A program made the position numbers and the translations under genes. From Micropterix aruncella (Eukaryota > Arthropoda > Insecta > Lepidoptera > Micropterigidae), in NCBI GenBank assembly GCA_944548615.1, contig OX155967.1, positions 25,573,898-25,637,897 on the forward strand: a DNA stretch of 64,000 bases, read 5' to 3'. Within the stretch, counting starts at the first letter, position 1, and each line of letters opens with the position of its first letter. Under the pieces are notes generated by a model. It ran no database searches and was not told the origin of the DNA. It saw only the letters and a list, made by a program, of their open reading frames with translations. Shown here piece after piece: positions 20,447-31,440 of the stretch.

Positions 20447-22420
20447 ATGTCGTCTTCGAGTGATGACGATGTTGTGGCTTGTTATATTTATCTCCGTTCT
20501 CGAAAAAAAACGAAAACGCTATTGGCAACATCCGTATATTGAAAAAAATATTAATTGTCGATTTTTTGATGCAGTTAGAGAACTTTCACAGGATGATAAT
20601 AAATTTTTATCCATGTATAGGATGTCTAAGGAAACATATAAAGAGCTTTTAAATATTATTGGTCCAGCAATAACAAAACATTATACAACATTTAGAGAAT
20701 GTGTGAGTGCTGACGAAAGGTTGCTGATTACACTACAGTAAGTGAGAAATCAAACACTCTTTTACTTATAGTTACATATGCTTTATTACACATTTATTGA
20801 GTAAACCAATCAGCAACAGGACTTGTGTGTAGATTGGGCACGGGTGCAGGAGTGGCGACAGACGATTTCGGAGAGTATGATGTATCGGAGAGCAAGCGGT
20901 TAAACGAATCTCTCGATGTAGACGTGGAACGTATCCCTTGCGTCTCTTCTTTAATATTCTCCAGGAGTTGTAAAACTCTAATTTTAAATGTACGCATTTG
21001 TTGGTTTGACATGTCGTCAAACTCAGGAAGTAAAATTTAAAAAAAATGATTCATCATCGACTGATTTTTAGTTATTTTTTTGGTATCGTCATTTTTTTTC
21101 CATTTTTCTTTTTTAAAAATTTGTCATAACAATATCGATACTATTATTACGTCGTCGGCGTGTACCATGTGTTTGAGAATTGTCTGGCGCCGCTGGATCC
21201 TCTATTGTAGAATCTTCTAGTATTTCGTCAGTTAGTTCATTCAGTGAATCTTCAGTGGCTTATTCTTCTTGAGGTTCTGCATTAAGTGGTCTTGAATCAT
21301 TTCCAACACACAGAATATTACCACGGTTTGGAGACTCGTTGACTGGTTTTACATATGGTAGAATAAATTCCAGATAGTCTTTAAGGTAATAGGGTTTTTT
21401 CGGTTTGGATCCACTTGATGGTGTTTTCAAGCTTCTTAAGAAAGTAGATTGTATATTGCGCCATTTTTCTTTGCAGTCGTTAACTGTAAAAAAGTAGATT
21501 ATTAGTAGATATACCCCTTAAATTTACGCAGCCTCTGGAATTTTCTTTACATTTATTATTATTTATAACACAATTTTTTTCTAGGTATCTCGGTACTGGG
21601 GCTACTTACACCTCATTGGCACTTTACTTTGCAAGAGGTATTAGTACGATGTCTGACGTAATAACTGAAACAACTGAAGCAATTTGGACAATACTACAAA
21701 AAGACTACATGGCCATACCTTCAACAGAAAAGTGGAAAGAACTATCAAATTGTTTCTACGAAATTTGGAATATGCCTAATTGTTTGGGTGCTATGGACGG
21801 CAAGCACATAAGGATTCAACAACTTTCTAACTCTGGATCAACAAACTATAATTACAAGGGCAAATCAATTATATTATTTGCCGTATGTGATGCTAATGGC
21901 TTTTTTACGATGATCGAAACAGGCTATGCTGGAAGGAATAGCGATGGCGGTGTTTGTAGGTCTTCAACCTTAAGCTACTGGCTGGAGCGAGATGGTATTA
22001 ATATACCTAAAGCGGCTCCATTACCTCACGACTACGCAACAAAAAGTGCCATATTATTTTGTGGGGGAGAATGCTTTTCCATTGACTCGCAGACTGTTGC
22101 GACCTTACCCAAAGGCCAGAATCACCAATGAGAAAAGAATTTACAACTATCGGCATTCCAGAGCACGAAAAACTATTGAGTGTGTTTTTGGGATGATGAC
22201 TCAAAAATTCCGAGTGTTTTTAACCCCCATTCTTTGTTTAAGATATGAAACAATAAACAATATTGTAAAATCAGCATGTGTCCTACACAATTTTGTCCGA
22301 TCAAAAGATGGAATATCATATTCTGCTGTCGATTTCGAGAATACTAGACAAACTCGTGCATTAAACTTTGAATATAATCTCATTCAGGTTAATTCTACAT
22401 CAACCGGAGCAGTTGTATGA
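20447..22420 (+). pseudogene. PIF/Harbinger (HARBI1-like) transposase, two exons, frameshifted
   Basis: Exon 1 is 20447-20737 and exon 2 is 21585-22420; the intron has GTAAGT and TTTTTTCTAG, and the junction restores a Gln codon before YLGTGATY. Exon 1 carries the N-terminal region (KRYWQHPYIEKN, MYRMSKETYKELL). Exon 2 carries the DDE nuclease: first Asp in GAMDGKHIRIQ, second in GRNSDGG, and Glu in RKTIECVFGMM. Total is about 375 residues, usual for HARBI1-type proteins. Two one-base length changes break the frame: an A8 run near 20503 where A7 would be in frame, and the A5 run near 22041. A MADF gene on the other strand places its long exon in this intron. Confidence 0.9.
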
Positions 22421-22656
22421 AAATATTTAACTAATTACTTTATCACTCCGCAAGGAGCCCTTTCGTGGCAAAATAATCATTGTGTGTAAATAAAATACAA
22501 TTTATACATACCGGACAAGCGTGTTTTATTTGATATTTCACTCCATGCCCTTTCTGTGATGTCCTTTCTTGAGTATTCGGCTAGTTTATAATTGTACAAA
22601 ACACTATTCTTTTCAATTTCTTGCACCAAAACTACGTGAATATCTTTTTCCGCCAT
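20794..22656 (-). pseudogene. MADF-BESS protein of the PIF/Harbinger element, two exons, with stops
   Basis: Read on minus. Exon 1 (22656-22512) starts MAEKDIHVVLVQEIEKN and continues LYNYKLAEYSRKDITERAW, a MADF domain start. The donor is GTATGT and the acceptor TTTACAG at 21484-21486; codon phase is kept. Exon 2 (21483-20794) continues NDCKEKWRNIQSTFLRSL, PYYLKDYLEFILPYV, an acidic linker, a basic RRRR stretch and a BESS-like motif (LLPEFDDMSNQQMRTFKIR), ending in TAA at 20794. Premature TAA codons interrupt the linker (after AEPQEE and before the BESS motif), and an extra shift is likely near 21128. In known Harbinger systems the MADF/Myb-like partner binds DNA and helps nuclear import of the transposase. 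Its exons alternate along the DNA with the transposase exons. Confidence 0.85.
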
Positions 22657-22818
22657 TGTTTTGCAATAAAACGCACGGCGTTCTCTGGAAAATACCGCAC
22701 TGGACGTTTGTACCGAGAGGCGGTAAAACAAAACGAAACCTTTCCGCTCCCGCGTATACCGATCCAATCAGGAAACGCTCATGGAAATATATGTGCTCGG
22801 TAAGCTTTCGGTACCGCG

Positions 22819-22874
22819 TATACCGAGCGTGCCGATTCCGCACCGCTGCCGCACCGACTAATCAGGAAACGGCC
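22819..22874 (-). repeat. PIF/Harbinger right terminal inverted repeat
   Basis: Reverse complement of the left end. The CCGCGTATACCGA motif at its inner edge recurs about 65 bp further in (near 22750), so the subterminal region has its own short repeats. Confidence 0.9.
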
Positions 22875-22877
22875 TAA

Positions 22878-23578
22878 ATCGACATCACCACGAAAGACTC
22901 AGGAAAGTAAAAAACTACACTTCTGCAAAAATTCAAATAGTGATTCGTTCAATTGAATCTCGTTCACAACTCACTTCTTTCATCGATCAAGAGACTTCGG
23001 TTCACTCCGCATATTATGAAGGCTGCTTTCAGATAAAAATTAGAGTTAATCGGCAATACCGGCGATTATTGCTATTGTTTTTGTACTGACCGTCACCGTC
23101 ACCGTATTTTTAATCGTCGCCAAATTGAAGCGAGCTACCCGCAATCAGCACATATCTGTCGACCATAAGGGAATACATGCAACTTTTCGATTTCGCCATT
23201 CCGTTGGAAAACAAGGATTTCAACACGGTTTATGCAACTATTTATCGGCTCTAAATACTACAAGCTTCGATTACAACACATCGAACTCTCAATTATAATT
23301 GAATACATAATTAAGATTTTATTATTGAAATTATCAAACTCAAATGTAATTTATTTATTTTCTAATTAATTAATCAATTGTTTATATCTTTATATTCTCG
23401 GTTATAGAGTCTCGCCACAATTGGACATTCCTGATTAAATACGTATTTTTTTTCTCTCTGTAAGGATTATAATAAATGATTTTATAATTTAATTTTATCA
23501 AGGGACTATCTTAATATTTGTTTACATATTTTTAATTAATTGGAGATTCCCGACTATACACACTCTTTTAACTCTAAA
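22878..23578. other. No feature recognised
   Basis: AT-rich DNA; it is presumably the upstream continuation of the sequence into which the PIF/Harbinger element was inserted. Confidence 0.5.
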
Positions 23579-23735
23579 AGCCGTATTCAGAGTCGATACT
23601 TAAGTGCACCTTAAGGGAACCCTCACTCGAGTCACCCTCAAGTACCACTCTCAAAATTGCTATTCATAGTTGATACCTAAGGGCTCCCTTCAGTGAGTAT
23701 GCACTTAAGGGACCCTCAAGCAAGTGGATTCATTT
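23579..23735. repeat. Candidate transposon end with repeated CTTAAGGG-type motifs
   Basis: GCCGTATTCAGAGTCGATAC at 23580 and TTGCTATTCATAGTTGATAC at about 23657 are near copies 77 bp apart, each followed by variants of CTTAAGTGC / CCTAAGGGC. Motifs of the type CACTTAAGGGACCCTCA recur on both strands. Such arrays are typical of Harbinger or MITE ends, but I do not find the matching opposite end in the window. Confidence 0.4.
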
Positions 23736-24324
23736 CTACTTAGAAAATGATACAATTCTGTTACAGGTCTAGAGAATTTTTATTGTCTTTGAGCAAAATT
23801 ATTGTGCTTTAAGGTTGGAAATAACCCTGTGCGTCAGATGTTGTCTGACATTCGCTCGCCGTTTCTTTTCAACCGTTCCATCGATTGACCGTTCAACGCA
23901 CTATTTCGACGCTGCTTTTTGTAAGAAATGTTGTGAAATTTTTTCACCGCCGACGAGAAAGCCGCGTTGGTATGCCTTGTGAAAAAGCATCGGGCTGTAT
24001 CAAGTAAAGTAACCGGCCCACGACCTACTGGAAAAAAAGGCAGCGTTTGTTAGGCTGGTGGAGGATTTTCTATATGCTGCCTGGAAAGTCAAAGGTAAGT
24101 TTATTATTAACTATCCCAAATTGCCTCTCAATTTCAAATCGTAGATTCCAACACCTGCAACAATTTCCGCACATACTTTGTTAGGTTAACTATTAGTTAA
24201 CCTAACAACCATGTTGGTAAGTTATTGTCCTCCTGAGGTAGCGGCTGTCGTGCAGCTTGGCTTCTAGCTTTTTGTAAACAGACAGAAGTTTAACGGATAT
24301 CGCCATGCAGACTAAGCGACTCAC

Positions 24325-24480
24325 CTCAATGCCACCTGCTCGACCGCTGGACCAACCAAAAAGAGTTTCGATCATGCCAGGCGACATTCTCATGCACAAT
24401 TTGTATTCTTCAGGATCCTCGGCTTGAAGTTCTCTTAGGATGAGACTTGATTGACCTAATTTAGATCTCCTGGATTCTCT
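24325..24480 (-). pseudogene. Harbinger transposase N-terminal fragment
   Basis: The minus strand reads SSLILRELQAEDPEEY then KLCMRMSPGMIETLFGW, which fits the conserved N-terminal LxRELxxEDPxxYxxxxRMSPxxFxxLL block of DDE_Tnp_4/HARBI1-type transposases. It is followed by a donor-like GTGAGT. No catalytic part is adjacent. Confidence 0.65.
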
Positions 24481-24848
24481 AGTCCACCATATCCAAGATC
24501 ACTTTATGCATTGAAATCAAAACATTTTTGAACCTAGCCTTCAAAGCAATTCGTCTATCCATCTCTTAAAAGCTTTTTCCGAAACTATACAGAAGAAACT
24601 GAGTCAATTTTAAGCCTATGTGTAAACGACATTGCACTTTTCATTGGACTGGCTTAGTGGATTGTCTCAGCAATTGGCTTCGTGTAAAGGGACCATTAGG
24701 GCTCGTCGAGAGGCCGGACGTTCCCCGGCCGGAGTGGCCCGTCGATCGGCAGGGACCGGAGTCGCCGAACGTTCCCGAACCGGAGGGCCCGAACGCTCCT
24801 GCAGCGGCACTTCCCAAAGCCCTAACTCCGGCAGGCAAAAGGAAGGGG

Positions 24849-25694
24849 TCACCGCAACCGGAGAGGTCTGCAGGCGAGCGGAGGGTCCGGGCGAAAACTC
24901 CACCTCCGTCGAGTCGTCCCGGGGGGCGGGCGGATTGGCGATGGAGCCTGCGGAGGTATTGTAGTCTCCCACACTACAGACTCACCCCGCCGGCCTGTCG
25001 AACTGCAGCCCTGAAATTATAGACAAATATTAATATCAGTTATCCGCAGTCTTTTATTATTATATTTTTGCATCCGAATCCAACTCACCGCTTCAGGAAT
25101 GCCCGTAAGGCCGGAAATGCAGGCTGAGCCCTCCGCCGAAAGAATTTTTATCTGTTGCGGCATGAGCTCTGCCTCTTCGTTGACACCTCCACCTGTCTTC
25201 CTCTTTGAGACGTACAATTTTCTGGCTGCTAGCTTTGATTTTTTTAACATGGCCTTAAATGCCTGAAAAGAAATAAAGAAACATTATTTTCCTTCACCTA
25301 TAGCAAACATGTATTCCATCATGTTTACAGGAAATACCCGAATAACATGCTGACTAACGCTAAAGGTACTGAGGTGTTCTCTGTTCTAAGAGAGGGCATC
25401 GGGGACAACGCGACTTTCAGCTGAAAACCCTGCGAAAGCGATACGGAATGACATCGGAAGGGTTATTCCACGGTGCATCTATAAAGTAAGGAACGCCCCC
25501 ATGAACGCAAATCACCTAGTTACAACCGCGACTCTCGAATACAGCTCTCAATATCAGCTGGAAATTATAGCAATAATTATCTGTATAGATACATACCAGT
25601 AGCCATTCCTTTTGGGTTTTTTTCACTCCCATCTCGTTGAACTCACTCACAAGCTGCGCCCACAGCCTCTTAACCGCCTCTAGTTGAGAATTTC
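24849..25694 (-). pseudogene. Myb/SANT-like gene, three exons with proline-rich tail, partial
   Basis: Read on minus. Exon 25694-25597 reads NSQLEAVKRLWAQLVSEFN and continues to KTQKEWLL. Exon 25262-25089 reads FKAMLKKSKLAARKLY, then KRKTGGGVNEEAELMPQQIK. Exon 25010-24849 is Pro/Arg-rich and ends in TGA. All junctions have GT/AG and phases agree. The W-(x)n-F-(x)n-K...TGGG pattern is that of Myb/SANT-like proteins of the zeste/apontic type, and it parallels the gene at 17384-18620. The first helix, expected upstream of 25694, is not found, so the gene is probably 5'-truncated. The exceptionally GC-rich last exon (24620-25010) also shows long open frames on plus, which I take as shadows. Confidence 0.6.
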
Positions 25695-26879
25695 CTGTAA
25701 TAAAATTAAAACCCTGTAATTATCATCAATATTATGAACTACAACGTAATAATAGTCTTCGTGGCCTCACAAAATAGGAAGTCGTGCAGTAAATTTTGAG
25801 GTTATGTGTATATCCATTTCTATTTATCCACACACGCGTATTTACCCACACAATTTTATCTATCCACACACGTTTTATCCGCTTTTCGTTAGATTCATTC
25901 GACTCCATATTACATTCACAGTTATCAACTTATTTGTAAATTACGCACATAACATGTTGATCAGTAAGACGGATGAACTTTCAACAAAGTACAACAACTT
26001 TGAGGTCTATTTAGCGCACATATAAATAAACTAAATATCACAATATCGTACTGTCGGAAAACCAATACGATGATTTCATATTATATTCATACTGTAATAT
26101 GTATTTATATATATTTTGATAAAATAATCTCTCCACTCTTATTATGGAATTCGATTCGCTCTAGAGCAAGAGGTAAAACTTAGTTCTTTATTCTCATCAA
26201 ATGTATCAGATACCTATATGTTATAATTTGCCATGTTTCAGAACCGGAAGAAAATGAAATGGAAGATTTCCAAATCGAAGAAACGGAAAGACCAACCCTG
26301 ATTGTGACCCCGCTAAGAAGTAAGTTAGATATCTAATAAATGATCCTCATTTTAAAAAATCTATAGCTAAAAATCACATTTGTAAGCTAGATACAAAAGA
26401 GGCTTATCTATTTCTTTCTCTACGTTGCTATGCTGAAAATATTCTTTATGCATTTACTGCGTGCAGTTATGTCGCATCTCCAGTGCTATTGATTTACCAA
26501 AATGGAATCTGTTAAAAAAAACTAGCACCATCGCTCAGTTGCTAAAAGACAACATTACTGTTGTCAAGAATAATAAAGAGCCTTTCTGTTTTCAGGTGCG
26601 GCAGCTAGACGACCGGCATTAATTCTACAGACGCTTGCAAGTATTCGCTCTCGACTAAAAGGTAAAACACATATTTTTCATCTGCAATTCTACAAAATGT
26701 CATGAATGCACTCAATCAAAATTGAGCCGGCCTTCAAATCAAAATTGGGTCTTCAACTTTCGTATATCTTTTAATGTTAACTTTTTGCATCGAAAGATAT
26801 TAGTGACGGTGGAGTTAATAAACTGAGATTTCTGAAGTGACCACGACATGATTCAGTACGGTTAAGATTAATAAAAATT

Positions 26880-27180
26880 CTTATGGCTTGTTTTTAGAAT
26901 GAAAATATGTTGCCTTAAAACTGCAGTACACTGCGACCACAAGGGATTCCCGTAACAAAGAAATTATTCAAAATATGCAGTAGTATATTGTTTTGGTATT
27001 TTTAACGCTAATCAATTTCCGTATTTGCCATAGTAAAAAACAGGCGCTGGAAAGACTGTTGCTTAATTCCTCTCCGTGAGCATTCCATCTTAGGTTTTCT
27101 TCTAAAACTAAACCAAGACATTTATGGCTTTTAATATTGTCTACTGTATTTGAACCGAAGAATAAATTTTTACTATTCAT
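26880..27180 (-). pseudogene. Jockey-like non-LTR reverse transcriptase C-terminal fragment
   Basis: The minus strand reads KSHKCLGLVLEENLRWNAH, then LSSACFLLWQIRKLIS and, past a stop, YGNPLWS. This is the pattern after the RT core of Jockey-type retrotransposons (xFLGLxLDxxLxWxxHI ... SSAxYxLRxL ... YGxxxWG). It is about 100 residues, isolated, and lies in an intron of the surrounding sense gene. Confidence 0.7.
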
Positions 27181-27741
27181 GGCCTTTTTTTCTGACTAGA
27201 TAGGAAGATAGATACTGATGTGCTAAGAGACAGATATTTTTTCTAGAACCAGGTATTCAACAGAGCTATTTCACAGTTTAAAGTTTTCACTACATTCACT
27301 ATATCCCGTTTTAGGGCATTCACCCCTTGGACCTCCCGATCACGGTCATTAAAATGGGTCCATTCGTGATCTAGAAGCTGAAGACCCACTAAAACCTTAA
27401 AAACAGCACAAAAAGAATAATAACAAAATATTGGAATTATTTCCAGGATCTACGACATGAGATGCAGCTATACTAGAGGAGGCAGAGCAGCGGTTTCTCC
27501 GCAGCCAGTTTCTTATGGCGCAAGATAAAAAGATTTTTCAAATCCGCTCGGAAACGGAGGTAGAAAAAAGAGAATCTGCGAAGGAGCGCCGAATCGCTGA
27601 TAGGATAATCGCCCAGAACGACATTCGCTCAAGTGAGATACGAAGAAAGATGTTAGAGAGGGAGCTGGGCGAGGAAAAATAAATATGTATTTCTTTACTA
27701 AAATGGTTGTTTTATTTAATAATAAATATCGACATATTAGC

Positions 27742-28393
27742 TACTTTATTTTATTAAATGCATTTTTCACAAAATAAAATGGATTTTATCTATGTAACGA
27801 AAGGTGGCACGGCGGCACCTATTATGTTTTGGTCTCCAATAATACATTTAACGATGGGTCAAGGGATTTTGGATAGACGAGAAAGGAAATAGAATATATA
27901 AATGTGAAATTATAAGGACATCCAAATCATGATAGATGTGGAAAAAGACTATGGTTTATTGCGGTTGCGGTTTTCCAAGTTTTTTCCGATATTGTGAAAT
28001 TTATCTCTGCAAGAGTTGTTTCATGCTTTATGAAAAATGCCGAATGATAAAAGCCGCTTTAATCGCCCTGGCATTTTGATTGTTGTCAATCGCATGTGCT
28101 GGAGCGTTGCCGACCTCGACGTTGTCAGTGGGCCTGGAATTGAAGGCCTCGTCCTTCGTCAAAATGCAAATGTTGGACAAAACAGCACATGCCAATATGA
28201 CGATTGCACTGTTAAGGATGTGGCTATTGAGTTTCCTTGACATACATGGGAAACGTCTTTTCCAAACACCGAAAAGCCTTTCTATGGTATTCCTTGAAGA
28301 TGCATGCGCGGCATTATATCGGACCTCAGCGTCGGTGATAGGATTGGCTACTGGGAACAAATAATTTGAAAGCGCATAACCACTGTCTCCCAT
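27742..28393 (-). pseudogene. Harbinger transposase C-terminal part and 3' end, copy A
   Basis: The coding part (28393-28028, minus) reads GDSGYALSNYLFPVANP, then EVRYNAAHASSRNTIERLFG and VWKRRFPCMSRKL, the HARBI1 C-terminal half including the catalytic Glu in NTIERLFG. It ends with TAA at 28028. The 3' flank to 27742 matches copy B (36240-36560) closely. At 28393 the frame is cut by the R1-like element; copy B continues with GILLGDSG at this point. One base or codon is lost in the YLFxPVA motif relative to copy B. Confidence 0.85.
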
Positions 28394-28404
28394 TTAATTT
28401 AATA

Positions 28405-28936
28405 TTTACTCGGTGACAGGCGAGGGTTGAAAACCCCGCCCACCACCCGCGCAGTTCTAACAACGTGGGTCGTTTTATCTGCCCAGGATGTCATGCAACG
28501 ACAACCTCACGGGGGCCGGAAGGGTAGCGCGTGAGGGGTGAGCGAACGGAGACCTTGAGAAGGATTCTCCGGGCTTCAGCCCCCGCCGGCACCCCATAAG
28601 CATTCCATATTTGTACTTCAAAATGTTTACAATGATTACTTAATTACTAAACTAAACTAGGCGACTAAGCGCTAACGTACTTCATTATTTATATAGTTCT
28701 CATTACATAATATATTATTTTCATGAGGCGGTGGAAGTCATGTTCCATGCGAGGTGTCGAAAAAAAAAACGAGCAGCAAACGGCAGGGGCGCCGTCGGAG
28801 ACCTCGACGACCGGGATCCTGTGAAAGGGCACGCACCCACAGGGGCGATTAGGGACGATACAGTACGGGCGACTTCGGATGATGAAGCAGCCCCCGGCTC
28901 GCACCGTTAAGAGGGGGGGCCCTCCCCCGGAGGAGG
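28405..28936 (-). mobile_element. 3' UTR of the R1-like retrotransposon
   Basis: Homologous in its last 150 bp, and again near 28850, to the plus-strand fragments in the 4.24-kb array (for example 1080-1611). A T9 run lies near 28760 on minus. A terminal GGTTTTCAACCCTCGCCTG block is followed by short AT-rich bases and Harbinger sequence. Confidence 0.75.
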
Positions 28937-31440
28937 TTAGGCCCTCTGCCTCAGATCCTTCCATAGGGACACCCAGTGATCCACAAACTCGCGAAACGCA
29001 GCAAAGCAACCCCTACAACTTACCAAGTCCGCATACCAAACCGGCAGACTGCCGACGCACGAACCAACCACACACAACATTTCCGCCCGTGCGGCGTCGA
29101 GCTTGGGGCATGTCCAAACGATGTGTTCGGCCATCTGGCGACCAGTTCCACACGAGCACCAGGGATCGTCGTTGAGTCCAAGGTCAAATAACTTGGCTTT
29201 GAACTCACCGTGACCCCCAATGAGCTGAGTGACATGGTGGTCAAGCCGCAGAAAATCCTCGTGTTTCATCCGGTCGGACTCCAACGGAAAGAAACTAAGG
29301 GTAAGGCGGCCCGTGCCGCCGCCGTCCCACCGCTCCTGCCAGACGTGCAGACTCTCCGCCCGAATACGACGGGACCAGCCCACCAACGTGGAGGACGCCG
29401 GGTCCACCGACAGACTAAAGTAGTCTACCGGCACCCCTCGTCGAGGTCCATGACACGGCTGCCCGCTCCAGAACATCCAGATCGATCGGCAAAACTCCAG
29501 CGATGACGGGAAGAGCGAGAGTAGAAGTCGTCCGGTACGCGCCAGTAATCGCCACAAGCGGGAGACGCTGGCCACGCAGAAGGACAACACGCATGGCCTC
29601 CGATATGGACAGCCACGCCCAAACACGCGGCATAAGCCACCTGCGGGACAAAAACACCCTTGTAAAGCAGTCTAACGGGGAGCGGATGCCCCACTCGGCC
29701 CTGCTAGAGCGACGAATTGCGAGGAAAAGATCTCGCGATTTCGTAGTCACGGTTTTTGCATGTAAAAGATGCGATAGGGACGCCGACAACGAGACCCCCA
29801 GGTAGCGAACGGACTGCGGAAAAGCCACAGGACGTCCTCCAACCCGGATAAGCGGATTACGCTGGAGACGCTTTTTAACAATAAGGCTTGCGACTTGGCT
29901 GGAGAGAAAGAAATCCTGTTGCGCTTTCCCCAATCGAGAATCAGGTCAATCGAACAGGCCGTCCTTCTTTCAACCTCGACACGACTCTTGCCGCCCACCA
30001 GGAGGAGGACGTCGTCAGCGTATGCGCTGATGGTGCACCCCTCCGGGTATGGCAGCCCGAGCATATCATCAAAAAGAATATTCCACAAACAGGGACCCAA
30101 CACCGACCCATGCGGACACCCCATAGAAGAAACCTTGCTTGCTGACGAGGGCCCATACTTAATAATAGCGGACCTGTCTGAAAAATAGCTTCGGATTATC
30201 CTAAGGATGTTGTTCGGGCACTGTCTGAGACGAAGCTTGCTCACAATCATCAGCCACCAAGCGTTGTCGAAGGCACCCGAGATGTCAAGGAAAACCCCGA
30301 CTACGTATTGTCCGTCAAACGCGCGAACCCATTCCTTCGCAAATAGGATGGCATCCTCAGTGGACCTCCCGCGGGTAAAGCCAAACTGCCGGTCGCTCTG
30401 AGGTGAGAGAGTCGCATCAAGCCGATCGCGCACGAGCACCTCGAGCACTTTGCCCAAAATGGGCAGAAGTGTGATGGGCCTGTACACTTTCGGATCCGAC
30501 CGGGGTTTGTCGTTACCCTTGGGAATTACACGCAGGAGACTAACCTTCCAACAAGTGGGAAGTAGCCGTCGTTAATGCAGTTCTGCATTAAAACAGTCAC
30601 CTCCCATCTGGCGAACTCCCAGACGCGCTTGATGATGCTCGCCGTGAAAAAATCGATCCCTGGCGCCTTACGAGTCGACATAGAGCCTATGATCCAATCA
30701 AGTTCCTCCGCAGTTACATCCGAGACATCGGGAACGCGCGAGTCGACGACAGAAAGCCACCTAATCTGCGCATGATGCAAATCATCCCGGGCGGGCTGAT
30801 CCGATGGACAGAGTATATTCAGGAGCGCCAAAAGCGACCCCTCAGTATCGAGGGTGGGGGCAGAGTTGCCATCCACGATGTTCGAAAGTAATTCATCAGC
30901 GCTTTTGGTGTTTTTGTGGATTGCCTTCTTCATGTCCCACGGATTGGCGTTACCTACCTCGATAACCCACCGCCTCCACGACTCCGTCTTGGCATGCCTA
31001 ATGGCGGCATGATAGACCCTACGAGCCGAAGTCAGGTTCTCTTTAAGTGCCTCCACGCGCTCAGGAGGGGCCGAACTCTTACGGGCCTCTCCCATTTTTC
31101 CGTATGCGCATTTGTAGCTTTTGGTTCCTACTTCCTCACAGAACTGGAAATAGCAGGAAATCAGGTAGCAGTCTACGCGGTCTATAACGACCAACGCGCA
31201 GACGAGGTGCTCGTTCGAGAGGTGGTCCAAAAGCATAGGAGGAAGCTCTGAGCTCACCGCGATCCCAGCCATTGGACGAACCCCTTCTCGAGCACAATGC
31301 ACCACCCGCTGATCCCCCGGGTTTTCCCGCGGAACGTATATTGCTCCTGGATGAACGCTATTCCAGTCCCCAACGTCTCGAGGGTCCGACCGAATTCGGC
31401 GGTGACCGCACAACTTCTCTGCAGGTTCAGTTGATCATTG
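28937..31440 (-). pseudogene. R1-like ORF2 (endonuclease-reverse transcriptase) pseudogene
   Basis: Begins with an endonuclease start (LNLQRSCAVTAEFGRTLETL, with a stop and shifts) around 31435-31250. The rest of the endonuclease is gone: after CYFQFCEE (about 31130) it goes straight to the EN-RT linker, and no GDFNA-like or SDH-like catalytic motif is seen. RT is well preserved: YRPITLLPILGKVLE, FLDISGAFDNAWW, GCPHGSVLGP and the catalytic SAYADDVLLLV. Frame breaks lie near 30510 and 29850-29750. The C-terminal CCHC is CSCGTGRQMAEHIVWTC (about 29160), ending LWKDLRQRA and a stop at 28937. Confidence 0.88.

Larger units (their letters stand above)
20325..22874 (+). mobile_element. Full-length PIF/Harbinger DNA transposon
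   Basis: Ends are imperfect inverted repeats of about 56 bp starting GGCCGTTTCCTGATTAGTCG, flanked on both sides by TAA (20322-20324 and 22875-22877), the 3-bp target duplication expected for PIF/Harbinger. Length is 2550 bp. Inside are the two genes expected for the superfamily, a DDE transposase and a MADF-BESS DNA-binding protein, on opposite strands. Both carry frameshifts or stops, so the copy is not autonomous as it stands. Confidence 0.93.
23943..27682 (+). pseudogene. Sense-strand Myb/SANT-like gene of a broken Harbinger-type element
   Basis: The first piece (23943-24094) reads FTADEKAALVCLVKKHRAVS, a Myb/SANT-like N-terminus, with a one-base A-run shift, and ends at a GTAAGT donor. 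Further exons with good AG/GT sites and matching phases are 26242-26319 (PEENEMEDFQIEETERPTL), 26596-26662 (AAARRPALILQTLASIRSRL) and 27447-27682, a charged helix (EEAEQRFLRSQFLMAQDKK ... MLERELGEEK) ending in TAA. The last exon has an in-frame TGA at 27458. An exon with the second half of the domain is missing, and 24.1-26.2 kb holds other insertions. The convergent transposase fragment at 28028-28393 suggests the usual two-gene Harbinger arrangement. Confidence 0.55.

Noticed and set aside
24618..25022. 134-codon proline-rich frame on plus
   Set aside because: It is antisense to the GC-rich last exon of the minus-strand Myb/SANT-like gene, which has splice sites and a domain.
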